DNA of 64,000 nucleotides from an uncultured Alistipes sp. (GCA_938014215.1 CALLRW010000017.1:62001-126000); one strand, 5' to 3'. Counted from the stretch's first letter, positions 47,194 through 56,765 are shown. Numbers and translations: made by a program. The notes: generated from the letters alone by a model not told the origin.

Positions 47194-47781
47194 ATGAAAA
47201 TTTCAACAGAATTACGCCCCACACAAAATGGTCCGGAGCCTCGGACAAAGCCCCGTCCGGCGGCCGAACCACGGTCCGGGACAGTCGCCGAAACGAGCCG
47301 ACTCCCGAGAAGCAAAGCGCATTCCGCACCAAACGACACCCGCATCGACACTCCGGCCGGCAGTTCGAACCCGCTCCTGTTCGGCCTGGTATGCGAACTG
47401 CTGCGTGAGGAGCGTGAGGTGACCGTACGGGTCGAGGGAGAGAGCATGCTCCCCCTCTTCCGCAGCGGATCGCGGATCCGGATCCATCCCCTCCGTCCCG
47501 AAGAGCTCCGCCGCGGAAGCGTCGTTCTGGGCGAAACCGACTCGGGACACTTCGTCATCCACCGGATTGTCGCAGTTGATGGCCCGGTCATCCTGCTTCA
47601 GGGCGACGGCAACCTCATTCGCCGGGAGGCTCTCCCGCGCGAACGGATCCATGGGGCCGTGGACTGTTCACCCCTCAGGCAACTGCTGGCCCGCATCTGG
47701 TGTTCACTCGGTCCGCTGCGCCGTTATCCGCTGCAGCTGCTGCGTAAAGTGGATCGCGCACGGCAGAACAGGCTCCACTGA
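47194..47781 (+). CDS. S24/S26 family (signal-peptidase-like) peptidase
   Basis: 195 residues from ATG 47194. The catalytic-Ser box VRVEGESMLPLFRSGSRIRIHPL and the second box SGHFVIHRIVAVDG have His rather than Lys, as in archaeal/ER-type signal peptidases. No membrane helix is clear, which is unusual for a signal peptidase. The N-terminal 60 residues are disordered (Pro/Ser/Arg-rich). It follows the HprK-like gene by 26 bp and probably acts on the same, unknown, peptide substrate. Confidence 0.82.
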   Translation: MKISTELRPTQNGPEPRTKPRPAAEPRSGTVAETSRLPRSKAHSAPNDTRIDTPAGSSNPLLFGLVCELLREEREVTVRVEGESMLPLFRSGSRIRIHPLRPEELRRGSVVLGETDSGHFVIHRIVAVDGPVILLQGDGNLIRREALPRERIHGAVDCSPLRQLLARIWCSLGPLRRYPLQLLRKVDRARQNRLH

Positions 47782-48120
47782 ACGCTGCCGTCCAGACAAG
47801 ATACACCCTCGCAGAACGTAGCCGCCCCAACAGATACGCCCCATCCGCTGAACGCTGCCGGTTCGACAGATACGTTTCCAATCGCTGTACGTCGCCGGTA
47901 CGACAAGGTACACCCCTCGCTGAACGCAGCCGCCCCAACAGATACGCCCCATCCGCTGAACGCTGCCGGTCTGACTGATACGTCCCTATCCGCAGAAAGA
48001 CGTCGGCCCGACTGACACGCTCCCAATCGCCGGACGTCGCCGGTCAGACAGATACGCTCCCAATCGCTGTACGTCGCCGGACCGACAGACACGCCCTCCA
48101 ACCGCTGAAAAACGTTGGTC
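47776..48120. repeat. Degenerate tandem repeat of about 36 bp, roughly ten units
   Basis: The pattern CCGCTGAACG(C)TGCCGG...GACAGATACG(C)CCC recurs with anchor ACG-type positions near 47781, 47815, 47851, 47888, 47923, 47959, 47999, 48033, 48070 and 48111, spaced 34-41 bp. Units are diverged and indel-bearing. The array lies between the S26 peptidase gene and the tsf terminator. No gene is supported in this stretch. Confidence 0.75.
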
Positions 48121-48169
48121 CTCCATTCCGATTTTCCGTCTGTCGCCCGTGGAGAGACCTGCTCATACG

Positions 48170-48198
48170 AAAAAAGGCCGGAGATCACTCTCCGGCCT
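48170..48198 (-). terminator. Terminator of the ribosomal protein / tsf unit
   Basis: AGGCCGGAGA (48175-48184) with TCTCCGGCCT (48189-48198) makes a 10-bp perfect stem with loop TCAC. On the minus strand it is followed by a T-tract, 24 bp past the tsf stop. Confidence 0.9.
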
Positions 48199-48221
48199 GC
48201 AGTCTGTTCGATGCAGTCGAA

Positions 48222-49052
48222 TTACTCGCCCAGTGCGAAACGCTTGTAGGCAATCACCGTTGCATCCTTGTCAGCCTTCTTGATGTAGTCGGCGATCGTC
48301 TCCTTCTCACCTACTACCAGCTGGTTCAGCAGCGTGTTCTCCTCGAAGAACTTGCGCATCTTACCCTCGGCGATCTTCTCGAGAATGGCCTCGGGCTTGT
48401 TGGCGTTCTTCGGATCCTGCTTCATGGCCTCCACGGCGATCTTGCGCTCGTGCTCAACCACTTCGGCCGGGCAGTCTGCCTCCGAGATCGATACCGGAGC
48501 CATGGCCGTAGCCTGCATGGCTACCACGTGGGCTACCTCGGCGGGAACCTCCTTGTTGAAGCCCAGCAGCGTACCGAGCTTCTTGTTGAAGTGCACGTAG
48601 GCGGCGCAGTAGGGAGCCTCGATGCGGGCGTAGTAAGCCAGCTCGATCTTCTCACCCGTCTGGCCCGACTTCTCGGTTACCATCTCCTCGACGGTGTGAC
48701 CCTCGGCGTTCTTGGCAGCCAGCAGGGCGTCGCGATCGGCAGCGTCCGAAGCGATGGCTACCTCGAGCATGGCCTCGGCCGAAGCCGTGTACTCGGCGTT
48801 CTGAGCCACGAAGTCCGTCTCGCACGCCAGGCAGAGCATGTATGCCTTCTGGCCCACGATCTTCGTTACGACAACACCCTCGGATGCCGTACGGTCGGCA
48901 CGCTTCGCAACGACGAGCTTGCCCTTCTCGCGGATAATGTCCTGAGCACGCGCATAGTCACCTTCTGCCTCGATGAGGGCCTTCTTGCAGTCCATCATGC
49001 CGGCGCCGGTCATCTTGCGCAGCTTCATTACATCAGCAGCTTTGATTTCCAT
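48222..49052 (-). CDS. tsf: Elongation factor Ts
   Basis: 276 residues. The UBA-like N-terminal domain and the EF-Tu contact loop (MKLRKMTGAGMMDCKKALIEA) are at the start, followed by two core subdomains (CLACETDFVAQNAEY, VAHVVAMQATAMAPVSI) and a final ENTLLNQLVVG segment. It exchanges GDP for GTP on EF-Tu. 36 bp after rpsB, the universal order. Confidence 0.98.
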   Translation of the reverse strand: MEIKAADVMKLRKMTGAGMMDCKKALIEAEGDYARAQDIIREKGKLVVAKRADRTASEGVVVTKIVGQKAYMLCLACETDFVAQNAEYTASAEAMLEVAIASDAADRDALLAAKNAEGHTVEEMVTEKSGQTGEKIELAYYARIEAPYCAAYVHFNKKLGTLLGFNKEVPAEVAHVVAMQATAMAPVSISEADCPAEVVEHERKIAVEAMKQDPKNANKPEAILEKIAEGKMRKFFEENTLLNQLVVGEKETIADYIKKADKDATVIAYKRFALGE

Positions 49053-49088
49053 AGTCTTTTATCGTTTTTTGCTTGTTTCTACTTGCAA

Positions 49089-49964
49089 TTACTCTGCCTT
49101 CTCGGCAGCAGCCTCCGAAGCAGGCTCCTCAAACGGGGTCTCAACAGCGGCAACCACGTCGGCTACGGCAGCCTCCTCGGCATCGATCGAAGCCTTCACG
49201 GCCTTCTTGATGCGGGGTTTGCCCTCCTTCTTGGCGCCCTCGGCCTCAGCCTCCTGAGCCTCCTTCTCCTTCTCGAGCTTGCGCTCCTCGGTACCCTCGG
49301 CGATTGCGGCGCACATGGCGTCTACGATCACTGCGATGGACTTCGTAGCATCGTCGTTTGCAGGGATTACGTAATCAATGTCGGTCGGATCACAACAAGT
49401 ATCTACCATTGCAAACACGGGGATGCTCAGTCGCTTGGCCTCCTTCACGGCGTTGGCCTCCTTCTGTACGTCAACGACGAACAGGGCGGCCGGCAGACGG
49501 GTCAGGTCGGCAATCGAGCCGAGGTTCTTCTCCAGCTTCGCACGCTGACGGGCGATCTGGAGCTTCTCGCGCTTCGAGAAGTTATCGAACGTGCCGTCGT
49601 TGGTCATCTTGTCGATGGTGGCCATTTTCTTGACGGCTTTACGTATGGTGGGGAAGTTCGTAAGCATACCGCCGGCCCAACGCTCCGTGACGTAGGGCAT
49701 TCCAACGGCTGCCACCTTTTCGGCAACAATCTCCTTGGCCTGCTTTTTCGTGGCAACGAACAGCACGCGCCGACCGCTCTTGGCGATCTGCTTCAGCGCT
49801 GCGGCTGCCTCATCGACCTTCAGCACCGTCTTGTGCAGGTCGATGATGTGGATGCCGTTCTTCTCCATGAAGATGTACGGAGCCATTTTGGGGTTCCATT
49901 TGCGCTTCAGGTGACCGAAGTGCGCACCGGCTTCCAGTAATGTATTAAAATCTGTACGTGACAT
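49089..49964 (-). CDS. rpsB: 30S ribosomal protein S2
   Basis: 291 residues. Starts MSRTDFNTLLEAGAHFGHLKRKWNPKM; S2 signatures FVATKKQAKEIV and RWAGGMLTNFPTIRKA. The last 50 or so residues are an Ala/Glu/Lys-rich extension beyond the bacterial core, as in other Bacteroidota. 184 bp separate it from rpsI, so an internal promoter is possible, but none was found. Confidence 0.98.
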   Translation of the reverse strand: MSRTDFNTLLEAGAHFGHLKRKWNPKMAPYIFMEKNGIHIIDLHKTVLKVDEAAAALKQIAKSGRRVLFVATKKQAKEIVAEKVAAVGMPYVTERWAGGMLTNFPTIRKAVKKMATIDKMTNDGTFDNFSKREKLQIARQRAKLEKNLGSIADLTRLPAALFVVDVQKEANAVKEAKRLSIPVFAMVDTCCDPTDIDYVIPANDDATKSIAVIVDAMCAAIAEGTEERKLEKEKEAQEAEAEGAKKEGKPRIKKAVKASIDAEEAAVADVVAAVETPFEEPASEAAAEKAE

Positions 49965-50148
49965 TTTAATTCGTTTCGTTAATTGATTCTAATTCTCTTT
50001 TCTTCAACTCCAACGGGTAGCGAATCGTTCGATCCCGGGAGTTTTCCGCGGTGCGGCAACCGAAGGGTAATACTCGTATATATAAAAAATACAGGCAGTC
50101 CTTCCGATTTGACAACCGACACCGTGCGTTGCCGAAATTCCGGTCGTA

Positions 50149-50535
50149 CTAACGCTTGCTGAACTGGAACTTGCGACGTGCTCCGGGCTGTCCGGGCTTC
50201 TTACGCTCAACCTCACGCGGATCACGCGTCAGGAAGCCGGCCTTCTTCAGTACCGGACGCATCTCGGCATCGATCTCGCACAGTGCACGTGCGATTCCCA
50301 GACGAGCGGCCTCGGCCTGTCCCTTGATACCGCCTCCATCCAGGTTGATGGCGATGTCATAGCTCTCGGCAGTGTTGGTAGCCAGCAGCGGCTGCTTTAC
50401 CTGGAACTGGAGAATCTCGAGCGGGAAATAGACGGCGAGTTCCTTGTGGTTGATTGTAATCTGACCCTTACCCGGCTTCACGAATACGCGAGCCACAGCG
50501 GCCTTACGACGACCTACGGTGTTTACAACTTCCAT
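50149..50535 (-). CDS. rpsI: 30S ribosomal protein S9
   Basis: 128 residues. GRRKAAVARVFVKPGKGQITIN at the start and the invariant C-terminal FQFSKR that reaches the P-site tRNA. It is 5 bp after rplM. Confidence 0.98.
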   Translation of the reverse strand: MEVVNTVGRRKAAVARVFVKPGKGQITINHKELAVYFPLEILQFQVKQPLLATNTAESYDIAINLDGGGIKGQAEAARLGIARALCEIDAEMRPVLKKAGFLTRDPREVERKKPGQPGARRKFQFSKR

Positions 50536-50540
50536 AACTC

Positions 50541-50996
50541 TTACTTAATCTCGTTTAATTTTACACTCTTCGGGTTCTGAGCGGCGTGCGGGTGCTCCGG
50601 GCCGACATATACCTTCAGGTTCGTGAGCAGTTTCTCACCCAGGCGGTTCTTGGGAAGCATACCCTTGACGGCCTTCTCGATGAGGAACGTCGGTTTTTTA
50701 GCCAGATAGTCGGCAGGCGTGGCATAGCGCTGGCCGCCGGGGTATCCGGTGTGACGCGTGTAGACCTTGTCGGTCATCTTGTTGCCCGTGAGCTTCACCT
50801 TCTCCGCGTTGATGATGATGACGTAGTCACCACAGTCTACGTGGGGCGTGTAGCAAGGCTTGTTCTTGCCTCGGAGGATCTTCGCGACCTGCGATGCAAG
50901 ACGTCCCAGTACCTCGTTCGTTGCGTCGATCACCACCCATTCCTTGGTGACGGTCGAGGCATTCGCCGAGATAGTCTTGTAGCTTAAAGAATCCAT
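50541..50996 (-). CDS. rplM: 50S ribosomal protein L13
   Basis: 151 residues. WVVIDATNEVLGRLASQVAKILRGK and the KPTFLIEKAVKGMLPKNRLGEK block are typical. First gene of the rplM-rpsI(-rpsB-tsf) unit, preceded by a consensus promoter. Confidence 0.98.
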   Translation of the reverse strand: MDSLSYKTISANASTVTKEWVVIDATNEVLGRLASQVAKILRGKNKPCYTPHVDCGDYVIIINAEKVKLTGNKMTDKVYTRHTGYPGGQRYATPADYLAKKPTFLIEKAVKGMLPKNRLGEKLLTNLKVYVGPEHPHAAQNPKSVKLNEIK

Positions 50997-51046
50997 TACG
51001 TTTAATTTAACTTATTGTAATCCGTTTCCCGCACTTTGCGGGTGCG

Positions 51047-51077
51047 CAAAGGTACAAAAAAGTTTTGGTTCTGCAAA
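51047..51077 (-). promoter_or_regulatory. Ribosomal unit promoter (TTTG-N19-TACCTTTG)
   Basis: On the minus strand TTTG (51077-51074) and TACCTTTG (51054-51047) are separated by 19 bp, 50 bp upstream of rplM. Confidence 0.82.
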
Positions 51078-51139
51078 AAAGGTTGAAAATCTATTCAAAA
51101 ATATTTTTTTTCGAAGGGTGTTTCCGAGCCCTGCGGCGG

Positions 51140-51215
51140 GCCGGCGGCAGCTACGGCAACCACGGCAGCCACGACGGCTACAGCGGCTACGGCAGCTACG
51201 GCAGCTACGGCCGGG
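51140..51215. repeat. 9-bp tandem repeat (CGGCAGCTA) between rplM promoter and tonB-like stop
   Basis: Units of the form CGGCAGCTA/CGGCTACAG run through this stretch. Read on the minus strand directly after the TonB-like stop they give in-frame TAG codons, so they are not a lost C-terminus in that frame. Confidence 0.55.
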
Positions 51216-52407
51216 TGAACCGGACCGGCAGCGTGTATGGCACCGGCACGAGCCACCCCTGACAGGTTCCACTCGACCAGTGCGGCGAACGCTTCAGCAC
51301 CCCAACCACCGCATTCGTAAAGGCCTTGTGTGGCGACGAGACCACCTTGATCCGATCGACCGACCCGTCGCGCTTGACCACAAACGAAACGACCACCTCG
51401 CCGGAGCGTCCGGCACGAAGCATCTCCTGCGGATACCGCACCTGACCCATCACCCAACGCCGGAACGTATTGAGATTACCGCTACGGAACTGCGGATGGT
51501 GCAACGCCGTCCGATCAAGCGAATCGCGGGTTGCGGGGTCTGTCGCCGCCATCCGCTCCGCCAGCCGCTGTTCCGAGCGCCGGAGCTCGGCCTCGGTCGG
51601 ATCCTCCACGCTGCCGAAGATCACCTCGTCGCCCAGATTGACCCGAACCGGCGACCCCAGCCACGAACCGGGCGTCAGGCGCGGCATCTGCTCCAAAGCC
51701 GACTCCACCTCGCGGATCAACGCCTGCGGAGCCTTGCCCGTGACGCGGATTCCGGAGACCGAGCCGTCCTTCTCGACCGTAAAACGCAGGCTGACCGTCG
51801 CCGCCTTACCGGCATAATCGATTCTCCGGCGCAGCCACGAGCGGAGCTGCAGGGCCCCGCCCCCTTCGAAACGCGGCATCTGCTCCGCGCGCCCATAGCT
51901 TTGCACATCTTCGCCCCGAAGCCGCCCCTCCGCATCACGCGAAAGCAGCCACTTCAGCTTCAGCCGGTTTTTCTGCTGCCGGGCAAGACCCGGCGACCGT
52001 TTCGCTTCGGAAACCGTCCACGCCGGAGCGTCGAACACCCGCTGCATGATCAGGCTGTCCAATACGGCATCGCCCGAACGTTCATCCGCCGAGACCACCG
52101 ACGTGCGGCGATCCTCCCCCACCGTAAACGAGAACTCCATCCGGACGGTATCCCCCTCCCGGAAGCGCACGTCTGAGAAGTCAAGCGTGTCGAGCAGCCC
52201 CAACTCAAAGGCGTAGAGGGCATCGGCGGAGACGCGAGTCGAGCTTTCGAGCAGTTTCGAAACCACCTCCGGCGGATTCTGGACAGGCCGTGCATGGGCA
52301 CACGACGCAACGCTCGTGCTGCCCTCCGGACGAGGTGCAGCACCAACTGTCAAGCCGACCGGCAGTGTCAATCCGACGGTCAGCATCAGGTTCAGAAGTT
52401 TGTTCAT
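51205..52407 (-). CDS. TonB-like protein with two TonB C-terminal-type domains
   Basis: 400 residues from ATG 52407 (MNKLLNLMLTVGLTLPVGLTVGAAP), a cleavable-type signal peptide; ATG 52413 is an alternative. Two regions resemble the TonB C-terminal fold: about 185-260 (VSLRFTVEKDGSVSGIRV) and about 315-400 (GEVVVSFVVKRDGSVDRIKVV ... PYTLPVRF). No stable N-terminal membrane anchor with a proline-rich spacer is visible, so energy transduction with ExbBD is doubtful. Periplasmic binding or assembly is an alternative. It follows the strong terminator of the decarboxylase operon and is probably transcribed on its own from a weak box at 52560-52567. Confidence 0.8.
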   Translation of the reverse strand: MNKLLNLMLTVGLTLPVGLTVGAAPRPEGSTSVASCAHARPVQNPPEVVSKLLESSTRVSADALYAFELGLLDTLDFSDVRFREGDTVRMEFSFTVGEDRRTSVVSADERSGDAVLDSLIMQRVFDAPAWTVSEAKRSPGLARQQKNRLKLKWLLSRDAEGRLRGEDVQSYGRAEQMPRFEGGGALQLRSWLRRRIDYAGKAATVSLRFTVEKDGSVSGIRVTGKAPQALIREVESALEQMPRLTPGSWLGSPVRVNLGDEVIFGSVEDPTEAELRRSEQRLAERMAATDPATRDSLDRTALHHPQFRSGNLNTFRRWVMGQVRYPQEMLRAGRSGEVVVSFVVKRDGSVDRIKVVSSPHKAFTNAVVGVLKRSPHWSSGTCQGWLVPVPYTLPVRFTRP

Positions 52408-52575
52408 AGGCATCGTTTGAAAGTTTTCGATTGTTCGGCGGACGAGCGCACTGTCCCGGAGACTCGATACAGCCTGCACCTGCCGATTTGTCCGCGCCAT
52501 CCCCAGAGCATCGTCCCGCTCGGCACCCGCCGGTCCGTACCCGGCAATCCCGGGGACCATAAAGGTACAAAAAAG

Positions 52576-52606
52576 AAAAAAGCCGGAAAAATTTTCCGGC
52601 TTTTTT
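52576..52606. terminator. Bidirectional terminator after the decarboxylase operon
   Basis: GCCGGAAAA (52582-52590) with TTTTCCGGC (52592-52600) is flanked by AAAAAA and TTTTTT tracts, so it can work in both directions. It lies 21-51 bp after the oadB stop. Confidence 0.88.
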
Positions 52607-52626
52607 CATCTGTATCTCCGTGGTTT

Positions 52627-53838
52627 TTAGCCCAGGAACGAGAGCAGGATACCTGCGGCAACTGCCGAACCGACCACACCGGCCACATTCGGACCCATGG
52701 CGTGCATCAGCAGGAAGTTCGAAGGATCGGCCTTCTGGCCCTCGGTCTGCGAGACGCGGGCGGCCATCGGCACGGCCGATACACCGGCCGATCCGATCAG
52801 CGGGTTGATCTTGTTGCCCTCCTTGGCGAAGAGGTTCATCACCTTGGCAAGCAGCACACCGCCGGCCGTACCCATACCGAAGGCGATCACACCCAGCACC
52901 AGGATACCCAGCGTGCGGAAGTTGATGAAGGCCTCGGCCGTAGCCGTTGCACCCACCGTGATACCCAGGAAGATCACCACGATGTTCATCAGCTCGTTCT
53001 GTACGGTCTTGCTCAGACGGTCCACCACGCCGCACTCCTTCATCAGGTTACCCAGCATCAGGCAGCCGACCAGCGGAGCGGCCGACGGCAGCAGCAGGGC
53101 GATGATCACCGTGATGATCAGCGGGAAGAGGATCTTCTCGGTCTTCGATACCGGACGCAGCTGACGCATCTTGATCTTGCGCTCCTTCTCCGTGGTGAGC
53201 AGGCGCATGATCGGAGGCTGGATCACCGGCACGAGGGCCATGTACGAGTAGGCGGCTACGGCGATCGGGCCCAGAAGCTCCGGAGCCAGAATGGCCGTCA
53301 GATAGATCGACGTCGGGCCGTCGGCACCGCCGATGATACCGATCGAGGCGGCCTGCTCGGGCGTGAAGCCCAGGGCGTAGGCTCCGATGAAGGTCATGAA
53401 GATACCCAGCTGTGCAGCGGCTCCCAGCAGGAAGCTCTTCGGGTTGGCGATCAGCGGACCGAAATCCGTCATGGCGCCCACGCCCAGGAAGATCAAGCAG
53501 GGATAGATACCGAGCTTCACACCCAGATAGAGGTAGTCAAGCAGTCCGGCATTGGCCACGAAGATGTCCCAGTGAACATGTCCGCCGGCAAAGAGCTCCG
53601 TGTGGTACATGTTGGCGCCCGGAAGGTTCGTGAGCAGCATACCGAAGGCGATGGTCAGCAGCAGCAGCGGCTCGAACTTGTGCTTGATGGCCAGGTAGAG
53701 CAGCACGAAGGCGACCAGAATCATCACCACGTTGCCCCAGCCCATGCTGCCAAAAAGCGCTGCCACGCCGGTCGATTCGGCAAAAGTCTCCAGGCTGTCC
53801 CATACGAAATGGGAGCCGGATGTCAGTGCAGTCAACAT
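52627..53838 (-). CDS. oadB: Sodium-translocating decarboxylase, beta subunit (OadB/MmdB family)
   Basis: 403 residues, about eleven membrane helices. Family signatures: [17 protein letters not shown], the sodium-site region [15 protein letters not shown] (Asp near 170), and [16 protein letters not shown] end ([15 protein letters not shown]). It decarboxylates carboxybiotin and exports Na+. It is last in the unit epimerase-mmdA-gamma-biotin carrier-beta, so here it most likely serves methylmalonyl-CoA decarboxylase. It could also serve the OadA-like protein at 9.9 kb. Confidence 0.96.
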   Translation of the reverse strand: MLTALTSGSHFVWDSLETFAESTGVAALFGSMGWGNVVMILVAFVLLYLAIKHKFEPLLLLTIAFGMLLTNLPGANMYHTELFAGGHVHWDIFVANAGLLDYLYLGVKLGIYPCLIFLGVGAMTDFGPLIANPKSFLLGAAAQLGIFMTFIGAYALGFTPEQAASIGIIGGADGPTSIYLTAILAPELLGPIAVAAYSYMALVPVIQPPIMRLLTTEKERKIKMRQLRPVSKTEKILFPLIITVIIALLLPSAAPLVGCLMLGNLMKECGVVDRLSKTVQNELMNIVVIFLGITVGATATAEAFINFRTLGILVLGVIAFGMGTAGGVLLAKVMNLFAKEGNKINPLIGSAGVSAVPMAARVSQTEGQKADPSNFLLMHAMGPNVAGVVGSAVAAGILLSFLG

Positions 53839-53843
53839 AGCGC

Positions 53844-54305
53844 TTATTCGATTACAAGTAACGTATCACCTTCCATGACCGTTGCACCCTGCTGCGCGAG
53901 AATCTGCTTCACTACACCGCCGCGGTCGGCATCGATGTTGTTCTCCATCTTCATGGCCTCGAGAACCACGAGAGTCTGGCCCTTGGTGATCGTATCGCCT
54001 ACGGCGACCTTCACGCCCAGCACCGTTCCCGGCAGCGGGCTCTTCACGCTGTAGCCCGACGAGGGCGGTACGGCCGCAAGACGAGGCGAAGGAGTTGCCG
54101 TCGACGGCGTAATCATGCCGCTGTTGGCCGACTTGGGAGCCGGTGCCACCTGCGGCTTGGAAACCTTGACCGCCTTGGCGCCCTCGATCTCCACTTCGTA
54201 TTCCACACCGTTGACCACTACGTGGGCTACCGTCGAGTCCTCGTTCGCGTCGTCGATCTGGACGTTGTAATTATGTCCGTTGATTTTCAGTGAATAATCT
54301 TTCAT
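53844..54305 (-). CDS. Biotin carrier subunit (biotin/lipoyl-binding protein)
   Basis: 153 residues from ATG 54305 ([16 protein letters not shown]). The N-terminal half is the small acyl-CoA carboxylase-type fold ([14 protein letters not shown]), then a Pro/Ala/Ser linker, then the biotinyl domain [36 protein letters not shown], biotin lysine near 119. It shuttles CO2 between MmdA and the membrane beta subunit. 5 bp upstream of oadB. Confidence 0.95.
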   Translation of the reverse strand: MKDYSLKINGHNYNVQIDDANEDSTVAHVVVNGVEYEVEIEGAKAVKVSKPQVAPAPKSANSGMITPSTATPSPRLAAVPPSSGYSVKSPLPGTVLGVKVAVGDTITKGQTLVVLEAMKMENNIDADRGGVVKQILAQQGATVMEGDTLLVIE

Positions 54306-54341
54306 TGTTGTTTCTGGATTGTCTTGCTCCAACGAAAAGTG

Positions 54342-54680
54342 CTATTTCCGGTCGGGAAGCTGGGTTAAACCGTGAATTTTCGAATTCCAGGGCGAATAGG
54401 CCCGCTTGATGCTGAGGATGGTCAGGACCTCCGACTCGCGGTCGTGCAGGGCGCTGCGATAGATCTTCAGCGCCGTGGCGATCGCCGCGATCTCCTCCTG
54501 GCTGATCATCGGCTGAGGTGCCTCGACGGGTTTCTTACCCGACGCCTCCGTGCGTGCGCGGAAGCAGGCTCCGAACCCCTTCATGATGAAGATCAGCGCA
54601 ACGAGCAGGATGAATACCAGTGCGAATCCGATGAGCGACACCCACAGAATCTCCGTCCAGCCCCAGCTTACAGCTTGCAT
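54342..54680 (-). CDS. OadG-family (gamma/delta) subunit of the sodium decarboxylase
   Basis: 112 residues from ATG 54680; ATG 54686 adds two. One membrane helix near the N-terminus (ILWVSLIGFALVFILLVALIFIMKGF), then a cytoplasmic tail with ISQEEIAAIATALKIY, the conserved OadG C-terminal helix. It tethers and assembles the complex in the membrane. Confidence 0.9.
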   Translation of the reverse strand: MQAVSWGWTEILWVSLIGFALVFILLVALIFIMKGFGACFRARTEASGKKPVEAPQPMISQEEIAAIATALKIYRSALHDRESEVLTILSIKRAYSPWNSKIHGLTQLPDRK

Positions 54681-54706
54681 TATCATGATTTCTGAGTTTT
54701 ACAGGT

Positions 54707-56272
54707 TTACAGCGGAATGTTCGAGTGCTTCTTGGGCGGGTTCTGCAGGCGCTTCGTAGCCAGCGACTGCAGGGCGCGGATGATGCGGAAACGCGTATTG
54801 CGCGGCTCGATCACGTCGTCGATGTAGCCGTAGCGGGCGGCGTTGTACGGGTTCGAGAACTTGTCGTTGTACTCCTTCTCCTTCTCGGCGATGAAGGCGG
54901 CCTTCTCTTCGGGTTTGTCGGCCAGCTCCTTGAGCTCCTTGCCGTAGAGCACCTCGACGGCGCCGCTGGCTCCCATCACGGCGATCTCGGCCGTCGGCCA
55001 TGCGTAGTTGATATCGCCGCGGATGTGCTTCGACGACATCACGATATAGGCGCCTCCGTAGGCCTTGCGCAGCGTAACAGTGATCTTCGGAACCGTAGCC
55101 TCGCAGTAGGCGAACAGCAGCTTGGCACCGTGCGTGATCACGCCGCCGTACTCCTGGGTCGTACCCGGCAGGAAGCCCGGCACGTCGACGAGCGTTACCA
55201 GCGGAATGTTGAACGCGTCGCAGAAGCGGACGAAACGGGCGGCCTTGCGGCTGGCGTTGATATCGAGCACACCGGCCATGAACTTCGGCTGGTTGGCGAT
55301 GATACCCACCGACTGGCCGTTGAAGCGGGCGAAGCACGTGATGATGTTCTTGGCATAACCGGCTGCCGACTCCAGATACTCGCCGTTGTCGACGATGGCG
55401 CGGATCACTTCGGCCATGTCGTAGGGCTTGTTGGCATTGTCGGGGATGATCTCGTTGAGCGAATCCTCCAGACGGGTGATCTTATCGGTGCAGACGGCCA
55501 GCGGAGCATCCTCCATGTTGTTCTGCGGCATGTAGGAGATCAGCTTCTTGATCAGCTCGATACCCTCCTCCTCGGTATCGACGGCGAACTGAGCCACACC
55601 CGACTTGGTGGTGTGCATCGTGGCGCCGCCCAGCTCCTCCTGCGTAACGCTCTCGCCCGTCACGGTCTTGACGACCTTCGGGCCCGTGAGGAACATGTTC
55701 GAGGTCTCCTTCTTCATGATGATGAAGTCGGTCAGTGCGGGCGAGTAGACGGCACCGCCGGCGCAGGGGCCGAAGATGGCCGAAATCTGCGGAATGACGC
55801 CCGACGACATCACGTTGCGCTGGAAGATGTTGGCATATCCGGCCAGGGCGTTGACACCCTCCTGGATACGGGCACCGCCCGAGTCGTTCATGCCGATGCA
55901 GGGGGCACCGTTGCGCATGGCCATGTCCATGACCTTGCAGATCTTGTCCGACATCGAGAGCGAGAGCGAACCGGCCGTTACGGTGAAGTCCTGAGCGAAG
56001 ACGTAGACCAGACGTCCGTCGATCGTACCGTAACCCGTTACGACGCCGTCGCCGAAGAAGTGCTTCTTCTCCATGCCGAAGTCGTAGCAGCGGTGCGTCA
56101 CGAACATGTCGAACTCCTCGAACGAGCCCTCGTCGAGAAGCATCTGGATACGTTCGCGGGCCGTATACTTGCCCTTGTCGTGCTGTTTGTCGATTGCCTT
56201 CTGGCCACCGCCCATGCGGGCCGTTTCGCGGTTCTCGATCAGTTGGTTGATCTTATCCTGAATTTGGCTCAT
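54707..56272 (-). CDS. mmdA: Acyl-CoA carboxyltransferase: methylmalonyl-CoA decarboxylase alpha / propionyl-CoA carboxylase beta
   Basis: 521 residues from ATG 56272 ([16 protein letters not shown]). Crotonase-type carboxyltransferase with two oxyanion-hole Gly pairs: [34 protein letters not shown], and in the second half [18 protein letters not shown] and [14 protein letters not shown]. It moves CO2 from (S)-methylmalonyl-CoA to biotin, giving propionyl-CoA, in the succinate-to-propionate route. Because the gamma, biotin and Na+-pump subunits follow, the decarboxylase reading is preferred over the carboxylase one. Confidence 0.95.
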   Translation of the reverse strand: MSQIQDKINQLIENRETARMGGGQKAIDKQHDKGKYTARERIQMLLDEGSFEEFDMFVTHRCYDFGMEKKHFFGDGVVTGYGTIDGRLVYVFAQDFTVTAGSLSLSMSDKICKVMDMAMRNGAPCIGMNDSGGARIQEGVNALAGYANIFQRNVMSSGVIPQISAIFGPCAGGAVYSPALTDFIIMKKETSNMFLTGPKVVKTVTGESVTQEELGGATMHTTKSGVAQFAVDTEEEGIELIKKLISYMPQNNMEDAPLAVCTDKITRLEDSLNEIIPDNANKPYDMAEVIRAIVDNGEYLESAAGYAKNIITCFARFNGQSVGIIANQPKFMAGVLDINASRKAARFVRFCDAFNIPLVTLVDVPGFLPGTTQEYGGVITHGAKLLFAYCEATVPKITVTLRKAYGGAYIVMSSKHIRGDINYAWPTAEIAVMGASGAVEVLYGKELKELADKPEEKAAFIAEKEKEYNDKFSNPYNAARYGYIDDVIEPRNTRFRIIRALQSLATKRLQNPPKKHSNIPL

Positions 56273-56317
56273 AGTGTTGATATTGTCCACCCGGGGGAAG
56301 GTTCCGCAATGACACGG

Positions 56318-56344
56318 AACGATTCCGCCCGGGGCGGAATCGTT
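56318..56344. other. Hairpin between epimerase and mmdA
   Basis: AACGATTCCGC (56318-56328) with GCGGAATCGTT (56334-56344), loop CCGGG. The U-tract side is on the plus strand, away from the direction of transcription, so on the mRNA it acts as a structured spacer rather than a terminator. It may protect or process the transcript. Confidence 0.6.
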
Positions 56345-56354
56345 TGTGTTTTTA

Positions 56355-56765
56355 CTACTTGTTCTTGTTCTCGCAGAGTTCGGTCAGAATGCCCTGAGTC
56401 GATTTCGGGTGGAGGAAAGCGATCGTGAGGCCTTCGGCGCCCTTGCGCGGCGTTTTGTCGATCAGACGGATACCCTTTGCTTCAGCATCGGCGAGCTGCT
56501 CTTCGATGTTCTCGCAGGCCAGGGCCATGTGGTGGATACCGACACCGCGGTTCTCGATATACTTGGCGATGGTCGAATCCTCGGAGGTAGGCTCCAGCAG
56601 TTCGATCTTCGTCTGGCCGAGTTTGAAGAATGCCGTACGCACCTTCTGATCAGCAACCTCCTCGATGGCATAGCATTTCAGACCCAGGACGTTCTCCCAA
56701 TAGGGAATGGCTTCATCAAGGCTCTTCACTGCGACGCCAAGATGCTCGATATGAGAAACTTTCAT
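56355..56765 (-). CDS. mce: Methylmalonyl-CoA epimerase
   Basis: 136 residues, a VOC/glyoxalase-like fold of paired beta-alpha-beta-beta-beta units. [49 protein letters not shown] and GILTELCE carry the metal ligands (His, His, Glu). It interconverts (R)- and (S)-methylmalonyl-CoA between the mutase and the decarboxylase. It is the first gene of the operon, with a promoter 56 bp upstream. Confidence 0.97.
   Translation of the reverse strand: MKVSHIEHLGVAVKSLDEAIPYWENVLGLKCYAIEEVADQKVRTAFFKLGQTKIELLEPTSEDSTIAKYIENRGVGIHHMALACENIEEQLADAEAKGIRLIDKTPRKGAEGLTIAFLHPKSTQGILTELCENKNK

Noticed and set aside
47776..48120. CRISPR array
   Set aside because: Repeats and intervening sequence are equally variable with no constant repeat plus unique spacer pattern, and no cas genes are near.
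51065..51262. Small Gly/Ser/Tyr-rich plus-strand protein
   Set aside because: It is produced by the 9-bp repeat read in one frame, starts inside the rplM promoter and lacks any support.
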